The position numbers and the translations under genes are program-made. Positions 32,372 through 39,559 of a stretch of DNA of 39,661 nt are shown in pieces. The notes below the pieces were generated by a model. It had not been told where the DNA came from, made no database searches, and saw nothing but the letters and a program-made list of their open reading frames with translations. Each line of letters starts with the position of its first letter. Position 1 is the first letter of the stretch. The DNA comes from Coriobacteriia bacterium (lineage in GTDB: Bacteria; Actinomycetota; Coriobacteriia; WRKU01; WQUG01), in contig WRFR01000015.1 of NCBI GenBank assembly GCA_009778715.1, forward strand, positions 1 through 39,661, written 5' to 3'.

Positions 32372-33507
32372 CGGTGCGGCCCCCTCGTAGAGCGATCAAA
32401 GAGCTGCAAGCGTATGATGGAGCGATCCCGTCTTCGGACTTGGTGATGGCGGCTAACGAAAGCCCCTTCACTTTGCCGGAGCCCTTGTTGGCGCGCCTCG
32501 AGTCAGGCATGCGCGACTTCGCGTACCGCTGTTACCCTGACCCCTTGGCAACCGACCTGCGCAAAAAGCTTGCTGAGCAAAACGGCGTTGCGCCTGAAAA
32601 CATTCTCCTCGGCAATGGCGGTGATGAGCTGCTGCTTGATACGCTGCTCGCCTGGGGCGGGCCTGGTCGCAGTGTGTTGGTCTTTCCTCCGACGTTTTCG
32701 ATGTATGGAATATACGCGCATACCCTGGAAACACAGGTGGTCAAGATCCCGCGTGATTCCGGATCGTTTGCTCTCGACGTCGATGCTGCTGCGGCGCGCC
32801 TGTCCCAGGGCGATGTTGACCTCTGTTTTGTTGATACGCCCAACAATCCCTCCGGAACGCTTACCCGCGAAGAGGATATTGTGCGGCTCCTGGAGGCAAG
32901 CGACGCCTTAATATTTGTCGACGAGGCCTACTTTGAGTTTTCCGGAGTAACCGTGCTGCCGCTTCTGGAGCGCTTTGATAACCTGGTGATTTTACGCACG
33001 TTCTCGAAGGCTTTCTCGCTGGCGGGCCTCAGGCTGGGTTATGCGCTGGCGCGTCCGGAAGTCATCGCTACCTTGACTAAGGTGCGCATGCCCTATTCGG
33101 TCAACGCTTTTAGCCAGTGGGCGGGAGAGCTGGTCGTCGAAGAGCGGTCTGCGTTTGAGCCAGCCCTACGGTTGATCCGTTCAGAGCGCGAGCGGCTGTA
33201 TTCGGCGCTCGACGCCCTTGGAGGAGTGCAGGTCTGGCCATCGCAGGCCAACTATCTGCTTTTCAGGGTAGCGGAAGCTCACGAGGTGTGGCGCCGGCTT
33301 CTTGACGACGACGGCATTTACGTCAGGGATTTCTCCTCAGCGCCGGGGCTCACGGACTGCCTGCGGGTCACGGTCGGCTCTCCCGAGCAGAATGGCCGCT
33401 TCCTGCAGGCGCTTGCTGACAGAATGGGGTCAGGCACCCTTTTGTCAGCACATGACAAAAGGGTGCCTGACCCCATTCTGTCAGCAAAGGAGGCCGCTCA
33501 TGAATGA
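32368..33507 (+). CDS. hisC: Histidinol-phosphate aminotransferase with palindrome-encoded C-terminus
   Basis: This 379-residue PLP enzyme converts imidazole-acetol phosphate to histidinol phosphate. Motifs are NGGDELLLDTLLAWGGPG near residue 85, FVDTPNNPSGTL near 155, IFVDEAYFEFSG near 180 and the PLP lysine in LRTFSKAFSLAGLRLGYA near 215. The final 25-30 codons (after FLQALADRM) are written by a perfect inverted repeat, giving a tail SGTLLSAHDKRVPDPILS that looks unrelated to the family. The natural end was probably close to residue 352. It overlaps hisD by four and hisB by eight bases. Confidence 0.94.
   Translation: MTVRPPRRAIKELQAYDGAIPSSDLVMAANESPFTLPEPLLARLESGMRDFAYRCYPDPLATDLRKKLAEQNGVAPENILLGNGGDELLLDTLLAWGGPGRSVLVFPPTFSMYGIYAHTLETQVVKIPRDSGSFALDVDAAAARLSQGDVDLCFVDTPNNPSGTLTREEDIVRLLEASDALIFVDEAYFEFSGVTVLPLLERFDNLVILRTFSKAFSLAGLRLGYALARPEVIATLTKVRMPYSVNAFSQWAGELVVEERSAFEPALRLIRSERERLYSALDALGGVQVWPSQANYLLFRVAEAHEVWRRLLDDDGIYVRDFSSAPGLTDCLRVTVGSPEQNGRFLQALADRMGSGTLLSAHDKRVPDPILSAKEAAHE
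33415..33485. repeat. Perfect 33-bp inverted repeat inside the 3' end of hisC
   Basis: The arms 33415-33447 and 33453-33485 are exact reverse complements around a five-base loop (GCACA). The core contains GGGGTCAGGCACCC and TTTTGTCA. The right arm ends directly at AAAGGAGG (33486-33493), the hisB ribosome site. It is too perfect to be ordinary coding sequence and looks like an inserted mobile palindromic repeat (REP/BIME-like or transposon-derived) that kept the hisC frame open. Confidence 0.9.
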
Positions 33508-34093
33508 AGCACGCATCGCCACGCTCACGCGCACGACCAATGAGACCAACATCGCGCTCACACTCAACCTTGATGGCGCAGGCACGATCTCTGTCGCCAC
33601 CGGCAGCGCGGTGTTCGACCACCTGCTCAGCGCCTTTGGGCGGCACGGCAACTTTGATCTTGAGGTCAAGGCGCAGGGCGATACCGAGATCGACGATCAC
33701 CACACGGTCGAAGATGTTGGCATCGTGCTGGGTAAGGCTTTTGCTGCTGCTTTAGGCGACAAGCGCGGCATCCATCGTTTTGGCGACGTACTCATCCCGA
33801 TGGACGAGGCGCTCGTGCTGGCTGCTGTTGACATCAGTGGCCGCGGCCAGCTGCACTATGCGGTCGAGGTTCCCTTTGGGATGATTGGCACCTTCGACAC
33901 GACGCTTGCCAAAGAGTTCTTCATCGCGTTTTGCTCGAACGCAGAGGTCACGCTTCACCTGGACTCGTTTGCGGGGGAGAACAGCCACCACATCATCGAG
34001 GCGGCCTTCAAGGCCGCTGGCCGCGCGCTGCGTGAAGCGGTGGCGATCGACCCCCGTGTGAGCGGCATTCCCTCCACGAAAGGCGCGCTGTGA
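33500..34093 (+). CDS. hisB: Imidazoleglycerol-phosphate dehydratase
   Basis: This 197-residue manganese enzyme dehydrates imidazoleglycerol phosphate to imidazole-acetol phosphate. It is the monofunctional type, without the phosphatase domain of enterobacterial HisB. Metal-binding HHxxE motifs are DDHHTVEDVGIVLG near residue 62 and ENSHHIIEAAFKAAGRAL near 160, with FGRHGNFDLEV and IDISGR-like segments also present. The frame is open upstream, but ATG 33500 preceded by AAAGGAGG gives the exact family length. It overlaps hisC by eight bases. hisA follows with a TGATG junction; no hisH lies between. Confidence 0.95.
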   Translation: MNEARIATLTRTTNETNIALTLNLDGAGTISVATGSAVFDHLLSAFGRHGNFDLEVKAQGDTEIDDHHTVEDVGIVLGKAFAAALGDKRGIHRFGDVLIPMDEALVLAAVDISGRGQLHYAVEVPFGMIGTFDTTLAKEFFIAFCSNAEVTLHLDSFAGENSHHIIEAAFKAAGRALREAVAIDPRVSGIPSTKGAL

Positions 34094-34851
34094 TGCAGGT
34101 TTTTCCGGCCATCGATCTTTTGGGCGGGCGCGTTGTACGCCTGGCACAGGGCGATTATGAGCGCGTGACGGTCTATAGCGACGACCCGGTTGCCCAGGCG
34201 CAGTCATTTTTTGATGCGGGCGCCCAGTGGCTGCACGTGGTCGATCTGGATGGCGCGCGCGCAGGCGAACCGCGCAACACTGCGGTGATCGCCCGTATCG
34301 TGTCTGAGTTGCCGGATCTGCGGATCGAAGTCGGTGGCGGACTGCGCTCGCTCGCGCAGGTCAAGGCGTTGCTGGACGTTGGCGTGACGCGCGTGATCCT
34401 GGGCAGCACGCTTGCCCATGACCCGGCATTTGCCCGGGCTGCCGTCGCAGAGTTCGGCCCGGACGCGCTGGTAGCCGGTGTCGACGCGCGCGACGGCCTG
34501 GTTGCCGTTGAGGGCTGGACGCAGACCAGCACGATGCCTGCAACCGAGCTTGTCAGCACGCTAGCCTCCGGGGGACTGCGCCATCTGGTCTATACCGACA
34601 TCGCCCGTGATGGCATGCAGCGCGGCATCCAGGCCGAGCTTTATACTGCCGTAGCCGCCGCCGCGGGTTTCCCCGTGGTGGTAAGCGGGGGAGTGGCGAC
34701 ACTCGGAGACGTAGCCGCCGCCGCATGCCTGGGGCCTGAGGCAGTGGAGGGCGTGATCATCGGGCGCGCGCTCTATGAGAAGGTTTTTACGCTTGAAGAA
34801 GCGATCAACACACTAACAGGAACCCCCGTGCCAAAACCACCCCTGGGGTAG
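34093..34851 (+). CDS. hisA: Phosphoribosylformimino-5-aminoimidazole carboxamide ribotide isomerase
   Basis: This 252-residue TIM-barrel isomerase opens the ribose ring of ProFAR. Key features are FPAIDLLGGRVVRLAQGDY with the first catalytic Asp, EVGGGLRSLAQVKALLDVGV near residue 75, VAGVDARDGLVAVEGW near 128 and YTDIARDGMQRGI near 170 with the second Asp. ATG 34093 overlaps the hisB stop (TGATG); a GTG three bases upstream is also in frame. The last codons and stop (34849-34851) lie in an inverted repeat, giving the tail TPVPKPPLG. PriA-type dual function with TrpF, common in some actinobacteria, cannot be settled by eye. Confidence 0.94.
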   Translation: MQVFPAIDLLGGRVVRLAQGDYERVTVYSDDPVAQAQSFFDAGAQWLHVVDLDGARAGEPRNTAVIARIVSELPDLRIEVGGGLRSLAQVKALLDVGVTRVILGSTLAHDPAFARAAVAEFGPDALVAGVDARDGLVAVEGWTQTSTMPATELVSTLASGGLRHLVYTDIARDGMQRGIQAELYTAVAAAAGFPVVVSGGVATLGDVAAAACLGPEAVEGVIIGRALYEKVFTLEEAINTLTGTPVPKPPLG

Positions 34852-34859
34852 TTTTGTCA
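34829..34859. repeat. Inverted repeat containing the hisA stop codon
   Basis: Arms of 15 bases (34829-34843 and 34845-34859) match with two mismatches around a central T. The outer TGACAAAA/TTTTGTCA and inner ACCCC/GGGGT resemble the palindrome at the end of aroC. It occupies the largest gap in the operon (42 bases before hisF), so it may attenuate transcription or protect the upstream mRNA. Confidence 0.6.
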
Positions 34860-34893
34860 CAAGAACCCAAGCGAAGAAAGGAAGCAACAACTG

Positions 34894-35661
34894 ATGGACC
34901 CAATACGAGTGATACCCTGCCTTGACACGAACGAGGGCCGTGTGGTCAAAGGCATCGAATTTGTTAACTTGCGCGATGTAGGCGACCCGGCAGAGATGGC
35001 GGCTGCCTATGAAGCGGCCGGCGCCGACGAGCTGGTCTTTCTTGATATCACGGCGACCTACGAGGAACGTCCCACCCGGGTGGATCTGGCGCGGCGCACA
35101 AGAGAGGCCTGCACGATCCCCCTCGCGGTGGGGGGTGGCATGAAGTCAGTCGAAGACGTTGCCGCAGTGCTTGACGCCGGGGCAGACAAGGTCTCTTTGG
35201 GCAGCGCCGCTGTGCGTGAACCCCATCTCATCACCGCGGTAAGCGAGCTATACAGCCCGCAGTGCCTGACCATTGCCATCGATGTGCGAAAGGCGCCGGA
35301 CGCCGCTAAGGACAAGTGGGAAGTGGTCATCAACGGAGGCCGCGAGCTTACCGGCATTGACGTTGTGGACTGGTCGCGCAAAGTCGTTGACCTGGGCGCG
35401 GGCGCGATACTTCTGACCAGCATGGACTGCGACGGCGTCAAAGACGGCTACGACATCGCGTTGACCCGTGCGGTCGCCGATGCGGTCACAGTTCCCGTGA
35501 CTGCCAGCGGGGGCGCGGGCAAAGTTGAAGACTTTGTAGAGGCGGTTGTCGAGGGGCATGCTTCGGCGGTGCTCGCGGCTAGTGTCTTTCATTTTGGCGA
35601 GATCAGTATCCGCGAGGTCAAAGAGGCGTTGCGGGCAGCGGGGCTCGAGGTGAATTTATGA
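34894..35661 (+). CDS. hisF: Imidazole glycerol phosphate synthase, cyclase subunit
   Basis: This 255-residue TIM barrel cyclises PRFAR with ammonia to imidazole glycerol phosphate and AICAR. Signatures are [19 protein letters not shown] with catalytic Asp near residue 11, [13 protein letters not shown] near 48, [13 protein letters not shown], the LGSAAVREP phosphate loop, and [20 protein letters not shown] near 172 with the second Asp. Ammonia normally comes from the HisH glutaminase, which is not in this operon. ATG 34894 follows GAAAGGAAG. It ends in a four-base overlap with hisI. Confidence 0.96.
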   Translation: MDPIRVIPCLDTNEGRVVKGIEFVNLRDVGDPAEMAAAYEAAGADELVFLDITATYEERPTRVDLARRTREACTIPLAVGGGMKSVEDVAAVLDAGADKVSLGSAAVREPHLITAVSELYSPQCLTIAIDVRKAPDAAKDKWEVVINGGRELTGIDVVDWSRKVVDLGAGAILLTSMDCDGVKDGYDIALTRAVADAVTVPVTASGGAGKVEDFVEAVVEGHASAVLAASVFHFGEISIREVKEALRAAGLEVNL

Positions 35662-36020
35662 CCTGTGACGCCTGGAGCACTCTGGACCTCACAGGTCTGA
35701 AATTCAACGCCGATGGCCTGATTCCGGCGATCGTGCAGGACATCAGCGATGGCGCCGTGCTCATGCTCGCCTGGATGAATCGCGAGGCGCTTCAGCGCAC
35801 ACTGGCAAGCGGCCAGACGTGGTTCTGGTCGCGCTCGCGCGCTCGTCTTTGGCATAAGGGTGAAGAGAGCGGTAATGTACAAGAGGTCCGCGAGGTCAGG
35901 TATGACTGCGATGGAGACACGTTGCTTATCAAAGTAGAGCAGGGCGGCGATTGCGTAGCCTGCCACACCGGACACCGGAGCTGTTTCTACCGCAGACTGG
36001 AAGGAAGTACGTATGACTGA
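35658..36020 (+). CDS. hisI: Phosphoribosyl-AMP cyclohydrolase
   Basis: This 120-residue zinc/magnesium enzyme hydrolyses the adenine ring of PR-AMP. The signature pieces are [16 protein letters not shown] near residue 36, [20 protein letters not shown] near 56, [16 protein letters not shown] near 83 and [14 protein letters not shown] near 100, with the expected Asp and Cys metal ligands. It is the stand-alone form, separate from HisE, which follows with an eight-base overlap. ATGA overlaps the hisF stop. Confidence 0.96.
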   Translation: MTCDAWSTLDLTGLKFNADGLIPAIVQDISDGAVLMLAWMNREALQRTLASGQTWFWSRSRARLWHKGEESGNVQEVREVRYDCDGDTLLIKVEQGGDCVACHTGHRSCFYRRLEGSTYD

Positions 36021-36312
36021 CGCACCAACACTCGGCACGACGATCGATGAGCTCTGGAGCATCATCGAGGCACGCCGCACGGCAAGTACTGATGAATCCT
36101 ATACCGCGCGCCTGTTGACGGGTGAGGAGGATCGTCTTCTCAAGAAGGTCGGTGAAGAGGCAACCGAGGTGGTGATGGCCGCCAAAGACAACGATCATGA
36201 TCACCTGCGCTATGAGGTGGTCGACCTGCTGTATCATACGCTCGTAACCTGCGCGCGTTTCGAGCTGAGCGCCGATGAACTTGCCGCTGAGATCCGGGGG
36301 CGCTTCAAGTGA
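36013..36312 (+). CDS. hisE: Phosphoribosyl-ATP pyrophosphatase
   Basis: This 99-residue all-helical enzyme removes pyrophosphate from PR-ATP, the second step of the pathway. Motifs are [20 protein letters not shown] near residue 36 with the acidic magnesium-binding Glu residues, and [16 protein letters not shown] near 66. It is typical in length and monofunctional. It overlaps hisI by eight and the phosphatase gene by four bases. Confidence 0.95.
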   Translation: MTDAPTLGTTIDELWSIIEARRTASTDESYTARLLTGEEDRLLKKVGEEATEVVMAAKDNDHDHLRYEVVDLLYHTLVTCARFELSADELAAEIRGRFK

Positions 36313-37151
36313 GTTCGCAAGTTTATGCGCAGCCTCGGCGTCTCGCTGATTGCCACATGCACACGGTACTGTGTGGCCACGCCGAACACAGTATCGAAGA
36401 GATGGTGGCGACCCTTGAGGCGAGTTCGCTTGCTGGAGGAATCATCACCGAGCATCTTCCCCTGCCTGACGAGGTTGATTCGGACCGTGTGGTGTCGATG
36501 TATCCGGGAGAGCTTCCGTCTTATGTCACCGCGCTTCAGGTCCTGCGCGAGCGGTCCCCGCTTGCGGATAACCTGGTCATAGGAGCTGAGGCAGACTGGC
36601 GCGACATTGACCCACAGTGGACGGAGCGTTCGGTCGCCGACGCGCGGGCTGCCGGGGTCGAAGTTGTCCTGGGTAGCGTGCACATGCTGGGGAACTGGGC
36701 TTTTGATGATCCAAACAAGATCGAGCTGTGGGACAGCAAGGATGTCGACGAGGTGTGGGAGCAGTACTTCACCGCGTGGTGCTGCGCGGCGTCCTCAGGG
36801 CTGTTTGATGTGATGTCGCATCCTGACCTGCCCAAGAAGTTCGGCTACCTGCCTAAGGATCCGCGGGAGTATTATGTTGAGGCCGCGCGCGTTGCCGCAG
36901 AAGCAGGGTTGCTTTGCGAGGTGTCAACAGCTGGCTTGCGCAAGCCCTGCGCGGAACTCTATCCGGCGCCGCTGTTTCTGGCGGAGCTGGCCCGCCGAAA
37001 GATCAGCTTTACGCTGGCTTCTGACGCACACAGCAAAGAAGAGATTGGCTATCGCTTTGAGAGCGCGGTCGAGGCGCTTGCTGCAGTCGGCGTCACCGAG
37101 CAAGCTTTTCCCAAAAGAGATGGCGCCATCGACTGGCTGCCGCTTTCCTGA
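36309..37151 (+). CDS. hisK: Histidinol-phosphatase, PHP type
   Basis: This 280-residue PHP-domain phosphatase is expected to dephosphorylate histidinol phosphate. It replaces the phosphatase half missing from the monofunctional HisB. Metal-binding motifs are DCHMHTVLCGHAEHS near residue 14, GGIITEHLP near 45, VIGAEADWRDID near 95, LGSVHMLGNWAFDD near 122, FDVMSHPDLPKKFG near 165 and LASDAHSKEEIG near 240. The start is GTG 36309, overlapping the hisE stop. It is the last gene of the operon; no strong terminator is seen in the 62 bases before the tRNA. Confidence 0.9.
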   Translation: MSSQVYAQPRRLADCHMHTVLCGHAEHSIEEMVATLEASSLAGGIITEHLPLPDEVDSDRVVSMYPGELPSYVTALQVLRERSPLADNLVIGAEADWRDIDPQWTERSVADARAAGVEVVLGSVHMLGNWAFDDPNKIELWDSKDVDEVWEQYFTAWCCAASSGLFDVMSHPDLPKKFGYLPKDPREYYVEAARVAAEAGLLCEVSTAGLRKPCAELYPAPLFLAELARRKISFTLASDAHSKEEIGYRFESAVEALAAVGVTEQAFPKRDGAIDWLPLS

Positions 37152-37185
37152 CGCATCACTCTAGCCCGGTTTGTGCTCGATACGT

Positions 37186-37191
37186 TATACT
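37186..37191 (+). promoter_or_regulatory. Candidate -10 element for tRNA-Leu
   Basis: TATACT lies 23 bases before the mature 5' end of the tRNA. A matching -35 was not found, so this is a weak call. Confidence 0.3.
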
Positions 37192-37213
37192 GAGGAACAC
37201 CGATTCACTTTAA

Positions 37214-37299
37214 GCCGGAGTGGCGGAATGGCAGACGCGACGGATTCAAAATCCGTTGTCCGCAAGGGCGTGAGGGTTCAAATCCCTCCTCCGGCACCA
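37214..37299 (+). tRNA. tRNA-Leu (anticodon CAA)
   Basis: The gene is 86 bases with encoded CCA. The acceptor stem GCCGGAG pairs with CTCCGGC, the anticodon stem ACGGA/TCCGT encloses TTCAAAA (anticodon CAA), a long class II variable arm is present, and the T-arm reads GAGGGTTCAAATCCCTC. It reads UUG leucine codons. It is followed by repeats and a toxin cassette, and tRNA-Leu genes are common integration sites. Confidence 0.97.
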
Positions 37300-37633
37300 G
37301 TTACTTAAGCTTAGTTTTTAATAACAGCAGGTCAGAGCGTTGCAGATAGTGCTAGATATTGCCAGATAGTGCTGAAAAAATGGCAGAAAATGGCAGAATG
37401 GCAGAAAATGGCAGACGAAAAATGGGGGCTGCATCGGCAGTGATACAGCCCCACACAAGGAGGAAAACATCACGGTTGTCTAGCGAAGACTTTAACGTTT
37501 CCCAGCCGTGCCTCTGCGATCTCATGCCCCTGGAACTGCATCCGTCCGATGGGGACGCCTCCGAACTGCACTGTTGGTGTGTATGCTGGAGGCTGTCCCT
37601 CAGTCCACGGTAGAGTGATCGTGGTATCCATCG
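37300..37633. other. Repeat-bearing stretch between tRNA-Leu and the RHS fragment
   Basis: No convincing gene is seen. Contents: CAGATAGTGCT twice (37343-37353 and 37363-37373, a 20-base period); ATGGCAGA four times (37380, 37390, 37398, 37408); a GGGGCTG/CAGCCCC hairpin (37425-37452) followed by AAGGAGG without a good start. Open frames on both strands are low-complexity or implausible. It looks like junction debris from insertion or deletion. Confidence 0.5.
37380..37415. repeat. Four closely spaced ATGGCAGA direct repeats
   Basis: Copies start at 37380, 37390, 37398 and 37408, about 80 bases after the tRNA-Leu 3' end. The alternating 10- and 8-base spacing suggests slippage or a former attachment or recombinase-binding region. 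Confidence 0.6.
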
Positions 37634-38734
37634 GTGGCTCATGGTCTCACGGACTCTTATGTCTATGATGAGTTCGGAGCAGACCTTACCGCCAACCAGG
37701 GCGCAACTCAACCCTTTGGCTATACGGGTTATCGCTTTGACGCCATAACAGATACCTACTTTGCTCAAATGCGTTCCTATGATCCGCTTACAGGGCGCTT
37801 TACGGCATCAGATCCCATCCAGTCAGGCACAAACTACTACAGCTATGCTAAGAGCAACCCTTTGCTATTTCGTGATCCAACAGGGCTAGCTGCCATGTCA
37901 TGTCTTAGCATGCCAGAAACAAGCATAGCGCCTCTGCCGCTATTTCCTTATACACCTGCAGATGCGCAAAGACAGCTAAGCTACTTAAGACAGCAGATTG
38001 CAGACGCAAATTCACATCTAGACACTAATCGTGTTCTGGCACTAGAAAACGCCCAGTGGCAACTTCAGAGCAAAGTAGATATATTTAACTCCTGCCATTG
38101 TCCGCCAGGCATCACCTCGTTGCTTGATATTCCTGATCGTCCACCGTTTCATGACCTTACCTGGGCTGATGCACTGCTCTTTGCAGGTATTGGCGTTACC
38201 TTGTTTTTGGCGACCATTCCTCCAGCTGCTTTAATCAGTGCGAGTGTCACCGCTCAGCTATGGGCATCTTCTGCGGTTGCTACTGCGGCAGGGGTTTTGA
38301 GATTTGGAGGTGAAGCTGCTGGAGAAGTCACCCTAGAAAGTGATGAATTAGGTAGCGAGTTATCGGGTAGTTGGCAAGCGGTCAATGAATCCATGAGTGA
38401 TTTGTCTCGGGCTTATCAGACCCAAATTACTGGAGTGGCGGGTGAATCCTGGGTAGAAAATGGTGTAAAGTTTGATGGTATAGTAGACGGAACGTTGATC
38501 GATGCTAAGGGAGATTACTCCCATTTCATTGATGGTAATGGGGGATTTAAGGATTGGTTTACCAATACAGGTGCACAAAGTCTTATTGATCAAGCCAATC
38601 GTCAGCTCGCTGCAGCGAATGGAACTCCAATAAATTGGTACTTTATGAATCAAGGCGATTTAGATGCTGTCAGAAACTTGTTTGCGCGCGAAGGAATAAC
38701 ATGGATAAAATTCATTTATCAACCACTAAAGTAG
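37634..38734 (+). CDS. Truncated RHS-core protein with C-terminal Tox-REase-5-like toxin domain
   Basis: This 366-residue frame begins inside an RHS/YD repeat (SYVYDEFGADL) and contains the RHS-associated core, YTGYRFDAITDTYFAQMRSY then DPLTGRF, ending DPTGL near residue 85. A variable region follows with hydrophobic stretches (about 177-222). Residues 265-366 carry ESWVENGVKFDG and GTLIDAKGDY; Glu271, Asp281, Asp290 and Lys292 fit a restriction-endonuclease-fold nuclease of the Tox-REase-5 type. The GTG at 37634 is only the ORF limit: the thousands of bases encoding the usual shell, signal or export region are absent, and a stop lies just upstream. It is either an orphan module awaiting recombination or a relic. 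The probable immunity gene follows after 21 bases. Confidence 0.8.
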   Translation: MAHGLTDSYVYDEFGADLTANQGATQPFGYTGYRFDAITDTYFAQMRSYDPLTGRFTASDPIQSGTNYYSYAKSNPLLFRDPTGLAAMSCLSMPETSIAPLPLFPYTPADAQRQLSYLRQQIADANSHLDTNRVLALENAQWQLQSKVDIFNSCHCPPGITSLLDIPDRPPFHDLTWADALLFAGIGVTLFLATIPPAALISASVTAQLWASSAVATAAGVLRFGGEAAGEVTLESDELGSELSGSWQAVNESMSDLSRAYQTQITGVAGESWVENGVKFDGIVDGTLIDAKGDYSHFIDGNGGFKDWFTNTGAQSLIDQANRQLAAANGTPINWYFMNQGDLDAVRNLFAREGITWIKFIYQPLK

Positions 38735-38755
38735 TTCTTATAAAAGGAGGTTTGG

Positions 38756-39481
38756 ATGAGAGGAAGATATAGCCTTATTCTATGGGCGTGCCCTCAAAAT
38801 ATAAGCGAAGAAAATATGGTCGATTTATCTTTTAATATTCTTACTGCCATTAGTAGTTTTGGAAATGAACTATCACCAACCTATTATTCGCCTACGCGAA
38901 AAAGGAAAGATATTAGGCACTTTGACCTAAGTAAGATTGCACTTTTGGACTTGATAAAAAGAAGCGTTAACAAAGAAGGTGATCAAAAGTTTCTGGAGTT
39001 GGGGCGGGGTTTTGGGTTTTTTTCATCGTTGAATAATGACGACTCTTGTGGGATTAGTTTTCGTTTGGGAGCGAGTGCAAAATTTATGAACAATTCCCTT
39101 ATGCTTGACTTCCCCTATAGCCATTTTTCTGGTCTTGATTCCCGAAGAACTGAACTTACAGATCTATTCAAGCGTCTCATCACTTTGTTTCATCCCTATT
39201 TTGCCTTTACTCCCAATAGTTTGAATAATCAGCTCTCTGATATCTATTGGAAAGATGGCAAACCAACCTATGTGCACTGGATGAACTTCTATGACAAACC
39301 TACTGCAGAGCGGATCGGTTTGGATAAGATCCTTGCAATAAAAAATGTTGAGGTCCTTGATAGTGGTTATTTTTTTAAATTGCAAGACGAACCCCTTGAT
39401 GTTGATAGTTCGCTACAACTGCGAGGGCAAAAGGAGCGCACAGAGCAGTTGGGCCTTTCTGATAGCTCATATGATCGATGA
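38756..39481 (+). CDS. Probable immunity protein for the RHS toxin (Imm52-like)
   Basis: This 241-residue soluble protein starts MRGRYSLILWACPQNISEEN, has a YYSPTRKRKDI segment and a long alpha/beta body (LMLDFPYSHF, YVHWMNFYDKP), and lacks membrane segments or a signal peptide. I do not see a catalytic motif. The N-terminal strand with a conserved Trp and the overall size resemble the Imm52 family, reported beside Tox-REase-5 toxins; I hold this match at moderate confidence. AAGGAGG precedes ATG 38756 at ideal spacing, so it should be well translated. Low GC like its partner supports transfer as a pair. It appears intact, as expected if it must neutralise a nuclease. Confidence 0.72.
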   Translation: MRGRYSLILWACPQNISEENMVDLSFNILTAISSFGNELSPTYYSPTRKRKDIRHFDLSKIALLDLIKRSVNKEGDQKFLELGRGFGFFSSLNNDDSCGISFRLGASAKFMNNSLMLDFPYSHFSGLDSRRTELTDLFKRLITLFHPYFAFTPNSLNNQLSDIYWKDGKPTYVHWMNFYDKPTAERIGLDKILAIKNVEVLDSGYFFKLQDEPLDVDSSLQLRGQKERTEQLGLSDSSYDR

Positions 39482-39559
39482 TGTGTCAATAACGCACCAG
39501 AAGCCGCACAAATGGAGAAGCAAAAGTTGGGGTTGTAATACCTGACTTGACCGAATTAG

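Noticed and set aside
33302..33499. N-terminal extension of HisB through the hisC 3' end
   Set aside because: The frame is open only because of overlap with hisC and the palindrome; ATG 33500 with AAAGGAGG gives the normal family length.
37300..37460. CRISPR-like array from the ATGGCAGA and CAGATAGTGCT repeats
   Set aside because: The repeats are too short, the spacing is 8-20 bases with no unique spacers, and no cas genes are nearby.
37359..37613. 84-residue plus-strand frame (MPDSAEKMAENGR...) upstream of the RHS fragment
   Set aside because: Its N-terminus is just the translated ATGGCAGA repeats, and the remainder is low in hydrophobic core residues and not protein-like.
37352..37768. 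138-residue minus-strand reading frame across the tRNA-RHS gap
   Set aside because: It has odd composition, partly encoded by the short direct repeats, overlaps the RHS core on the other strand and has no ribosome site.
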